Assembly: GCA_910576815.1 (NCBI GenBank)
Contig: CAJTKA010000018.1
Location: 7,693 to 71,692 of the forward strand
Source of the DNA: an uncultured Lachnospiraceae bacterium
GTDB lineage: Bacteria > Bacillota > Clostridia > Lachnospirales > Lachnospiraceae
Direction of reading: 5' to 3'
DNA length: 64,000 bases
The notes below the pieces were generated by a model. That model was not told where the DNA came from, did no database searches, and saw nothing but the letters and a program-made list of their open reading frames with translations. Of the stretch, positions 61,448 to 64,000 are shown piece by piece. Each line of letters opens with the position of its first letter. Position 1 is the first letter of the stretch. Both the position numbers and the translations under genes were made by a program.

Positions 61448-62569
61448 TTAGACAGCAAAATAATTCTGTAAATATTCGATCAGCACATCCGCCGCTCTGC
61501 GGTGGGAAAGCATTCCCGGGTGCTCATGCGAGCCGACCGTCTTCCTTGTGGTGTTCGGAAGCTGTAAGAAAAGGAGATTGTAGTCGCCTGTCTCTTTCGT
61601 GTAGCGGTTCATGGCATCCGTGATGGCAGGGGTCAGGTTATAGCCAAGCATACCGTAGCACCAGACAATATGTGCCTGCGGATTGTGTCTGCGCAGCATT
61701 TTAAGAAAGTCTACAATGGCATCTTTGAAGCGGTTTAAGTCGTCTTCATGGTAGGTGCCATCCGCGTTCTTGCGCTGCTTGAAGCTCTCGCCTGTGGCGG
61801 GATCGACAAAGGGCGGCTGCTCGAAGGCGGAGGCGTCGTTGGTGCCGAGATTGACGATCACGGCGTCTACTTTTCGCAGGGAAAAGTCATACGGTTCAAA
61901 GGCTCCCAGAGCCTTATTTTTTTCGCCATAGCAGAGGCTGCAGAGCTTTTCATAGCGGGAGGGAATGTTGGAGTTCGGGTTGTTGTCCCAGGCGGAGAGT
62001 ACGCCCCAGCCGCCTTGTGAAATGAGGAAGGCTTCCGCGTCCAGCGCTTCGGCTGTCATCTTTGCATAATTGCGGCTGTAGCTCATGTACATGGGAATCC
62101 AGTCCCAGTCTTCTTTCGCGCCGTAAGTGCCTTCTCCCGAGGTGATACTGTCGCCGATAAATTCCAGCGTGAGCTTTTTGGGGGGAACGGGAGAAAAGCT
62201 GCCGTCCGCCTGAAAACCGTGGACGATGAGGCAGCAGTCCTCGTCCTCAGACATAGCCTGAAGCTCTCTGTAGATACGCACATTTTTGATCGGCTCCTCG
62301 CTCATGCCGCGAAACAGGCATAAGGGGTATGTACCGGGCATGAGCATTTGGCGGCTCATCAATTCACCGTTGATCTCACAGGTGATCCACATTTCAAAGA
62401 CATTGTAACTGACTTCCAGATCCACCCACAGTTCTGAGCCTGATACGTTCACTTCCACGCCGCTGCCGTTGAAAAAGAGGGGAAGCGGGGAGGCGTTCGG
62501 AATCGTGCGCCCGTGTACCTTGTAGTAGGGGAGCTCGGAAATGGAATATTTTTTTAGGTTGGGATTCAT
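61448..62569 (-). CDS. SGNH/GDSL hydrolase, CE2-like carbohydrate esterase
   Basis: A 373-residue protein: an N-terminal beta-sandwich of about 120 residues, then an SGNH hydrolase domain with FIGDSITSGEG (Ser block), GGWGVLS, LGTNDASAF (Asn block) and HEHPG near the end (His block). The two-domain plan matches carbohydrate esterase family 2 deacetylases. No signal peptide is seen, so it may work inside the cell on imported oligosaccharides. Confidence 0.88.
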   Translation of the reverse strand: MNPNLKKYSISELPYYKVHGRTIPNASPLPLFFNGSGVEVNVSGSELWVDLEVSYNVFEMWITCEINGELMSRQMLMPGTYPLCLFRGMSEEPIKNVRIYRELQAMSEDEDCCLIVHGFQADGSFSPVPPKKLTLEFIGDSITSGEGTYGAKEDWDWIPMYMSYSRNYAKMTAEALDAEAFLISQGGWGVLSAWDNNPNSNIPSRYEKLCSLCYGEKNKALGAFEPYDFSLRKVDAVIVNLGTNDASAFEQPPFVDPATGESFKQRKNADGTYHEDDLNRFKDAIVDFLKMLRRHNPQAHIVWCYGMLGYNLTPAITDAMNRYTKETGDYNLLFLQLPNTTRKTVGSHEHPGMLSHRRAADVLIEYLQNYFAV

Positions 62570-62754
62570 GATGGTACCTGCCTTTCAGTATTTAGTTTAG
62601 GTTAATGTACATTTTTGCTGTATTGTAAAATCTTGATGTTTAAGCGATTCATCCTTTTTATCGTAGCAGGAATTTAGGCAGAAAGCAAACTATATTCAAT
62701 TTTTTGACAATGTGCTGCTTTTGCGAATACAGCCGCCGCGGTGACTCGAATCAG

Positions 62755-63765
62755 TTACCAGTTTGAGAATAGGAGTCCCGCAAGCGGCGACAGCACCACC
62801 ATAATCACGGAAAAAGTAAAAGATTCCATGGAAATAAGCGTCGCCCTCTGCTCTGAGGGAAACATATCCTGCAAAATGGTATTGGTCCTGACCTGCAGCA
62901 TATCGTCAGCAAATGCCGCCAGAAAACCGCCGGCTGTCATCAACAGACAGAAGCTCGAGTGCTCCGCCAGCACGCCCAAAAACACCAGCGTTGCTGTCAC
63001 CGTAAACACATTTCTATATTTTGGCTTCCTCCATTTTAGAATGATTTTCGAGCCAAAGATACCTCCCAATTCCATAAAGAATAAGGCGGCGCCCAATGCC
63101 TGGTTCGGCATTCCCGCCGCAGGCAGTTTGGCTTGCAGGAAAAACAAAAGCAGGATATCCATCGCCCCGACAAAAGAATTACAGAACATCAGGGCGGTTG
63201 CCTTTTTCTCCCTTTTTAGGAAGGACAGGCTCGACAGGAAGCATTGCATCAATTCCGACCTGACTGATTGAGTCAACCCTTTTGCGGCATCACTTACCCC
63301 GTCATTTATCCGCGCCTCATATAAGGAGAGGACGATGAGAATCTGCAGGGCGCACATCACAACATCCGTGCCGTAAGCAGCTCTGTGTCCGATGAAAAGC
63401 GCAAAGCCCGCGCACAGGGTTGATAAACCGCCCGAACCGGAAGCAAAATTATAATTCGCGGCGTAAAAGGCAAGCGAAAGGCAGATCATGGAAAAACTAC
63501 AGGAAAAAATCATCACGATATTTCCCGCCATGCGCAGGATACTGCTCACAAGCAGCATTTTCTTCCTGCCGAATAAGTCGGCGAAAACCCCGGACGGGAT
63601 TTCCAGCAGGATGCTCGTGATGTGAAAGACTGTTTCCGCAAGACCGATCTGCGCAAGGCTGTATCCTCTTGCCGCAAGAATGGCGACCCACGCCCCGGTC
63701 AGGGACAAATTTCCCGTCACGGACGACAGGTATAACTTTCGTATCTGTTTTTTAATTTTTTGCAT
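62755..63765 (-). CDS. MFS transporter, shortened
   Basis: A 336-residue major facilitator protein, short for the family (about 400). The first four helices are normal, with GVFADLFGRKKM as the loop 2-3 motif. The run then goes from NFASGSG straight to GLSTLCAGFALFIGHRAAYG, where relatives carry about 30 more residues, and the protein ends at helix 11 (SPLAGLLFSNW). The frame is intact, so the deletion is in phase. It may be a degraded gene or a true short variant. Confidence 0.65.
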   Translation of the reverse strand: MQKIKKQIRKLYLSSVTGNLSLTGAWVAILAARGYSLAQIGLAETVFHITSILLEIPSGVFADLFGRKKMLLVSSILRMAGNIVMIFSCSFSMICLSLAFYAANYNFASGSGGLSTLCAGFALFIGHRAAYGTDVVMCALQILIVLSLYEARINDGVSDAAKGLTQSVRSELMQCFLSSLSFLKREKKATALMFCNSFVGAMDILLLFFLQAKLPAAGMPNQALGAALFFMELGGIFGSKIILKWRKPKYRNVFTVTATLVFLGVLAEHSSFCLLMTAGGFLAAFADDMLQVRTNTILQDMFPSEQRATLISMESFTFSVIMVVLSPLAGLLFSNW

Positions 63766-63938
63766 AAAATTATTGGTAAAATTAGATTATCTCTTTAGAA
63801 ATTCTTATATGTCGGAATAGCCTGTATTTTCGGGCTTTTCCGGCAGTTTAGATATGGGGAGAAGTTCACATATACCCTCATAAACCTTTAGGTTTTCCCT
63901 CTGGGCGGTAGTAAAAAAGTAGTAAATTCTGCCCGCGC

Positions 63939-64000
63939 CTATGCGGCAATCAGCCTTTCCATTTCAGCCCTTGCGGAAGCGAATGTTGCGTGTGCGTAAT
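63939..64000 (-). CDS. C-terminal end of an unidentified gene at the window edge
   Basis: A minus-strand frame enters from the right edge and ends ...YAHATFASARAEMERLIAA with stop TAG at 63939-63941. The sequence is protein-like (an amphipathic helix), but too short to name. Confidence 0.35.
   Translation of the reverse strand, partial: YAHATFASARAEMERLIAA

Noticed and set aside
63888..63912. Hairpin AAACCTTTAGGTTT as terminator
   Set aside because: Only a 5-bp stem with a weak T-run; left unannotated.
1..64000. CRISPR arrays, tRNA or rRNA genes, replication origin
   Set aside because: No regularly spaced direct repeats, cloverleaf segments, rRNA-like tracts or DnaA-box clusters were seen on reading; a scan with dedicated tools was not possible.

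Overview
The window is chromosomal DNA of a low-to-middle GC Firmicute, most likely a gut Lachnospiraceae-type clostridium. The evidence is the gene order guanylate kinase-like / YaaR / holB / ricT / trmN6 / rsmI, a FabK-based type II fatty acid synthesis cluster, a VTC-DUF4956-CotH operon, SpmA, class D / RCC1 and Rpn-family proteins, and frequent AGGAGG ribosome sites with GTG and TTG starts. I could not assign a genus. I saw no rRNA, tRNA or CRISPR array.

Layout. 1-6.0 kb: replication and translation housekeeping genes plus a lipoprotein glycoside hydrolase. 6.0-9.4 kb: an AT-rich island on the minus strand with a peptidase-containing ABC exporter, a double-glycine bacteriocin-like precursor, a two-helix membrane protein, a decayed second leader and two near-consensus promoters built on duplicated sequence. 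9.5-12.6 kb: a MerR regulator and an ABC exporter split into TMD, NBD and TMD polypeptides. 12.8-19.9 kb: acpP-fabK-fabD-fabG-fabF-fabZ-fabK-like-fabH, with two FabT-type palindromes, one lying on the acpP promoter. 20-28.1 kb: a chemotaxis receptor, then a MacB/FtsX-type ABC transporter and its two-component system, with an Rpn-family PD-(D/E)XK gene lodged between them. 28.2-32 kb: a MATE efflux pump behind a structured leader, and a YtrA-type GntR/ABC operon with a matching operator. 32.3-37.1 kb: a second Rpn paralogue, a two-component system, and a class D beta-lactamase-type domain fused to RCC1 repeats. 37.3-42.7 kb: a VTC / DUF4956 / CotH operon cut by an IS110-family element, then spmA. 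42.7-49.4 kb: a MetH-activation-like protein, an acyltransferase, and an RR-ABC-permease-HK operon. 49.4-64 kb: metabolic and accessory genes (glycerate kinase, YbaK, YcaQ-like, an AAC(6')-like acetyltransferase, uridine phosphorylase, SulP, FAD protein, ROK kinase, SGNH esterase, MFS), including a HIT pseudogene that meets a truncated HepT gene head-on.

Themes. Sensing and export dominate: three two-component systems, five ABC systems and several one-component regulators, many with visible operators. Structured DNA/RNA elements recur: two related fold-conserving repeats behind fabH and a kinase gene, a 134-bp terminal-inverted-repeat element between fabG and fabF, and the MATE leader. Signs of transfer and decay are an IS110 insertion, two Rpn genes, a HIT pseudogene, a broken MntA/HepT pair, a frameshifted zinc-ribbon gene and an internally shortened MFS gene.
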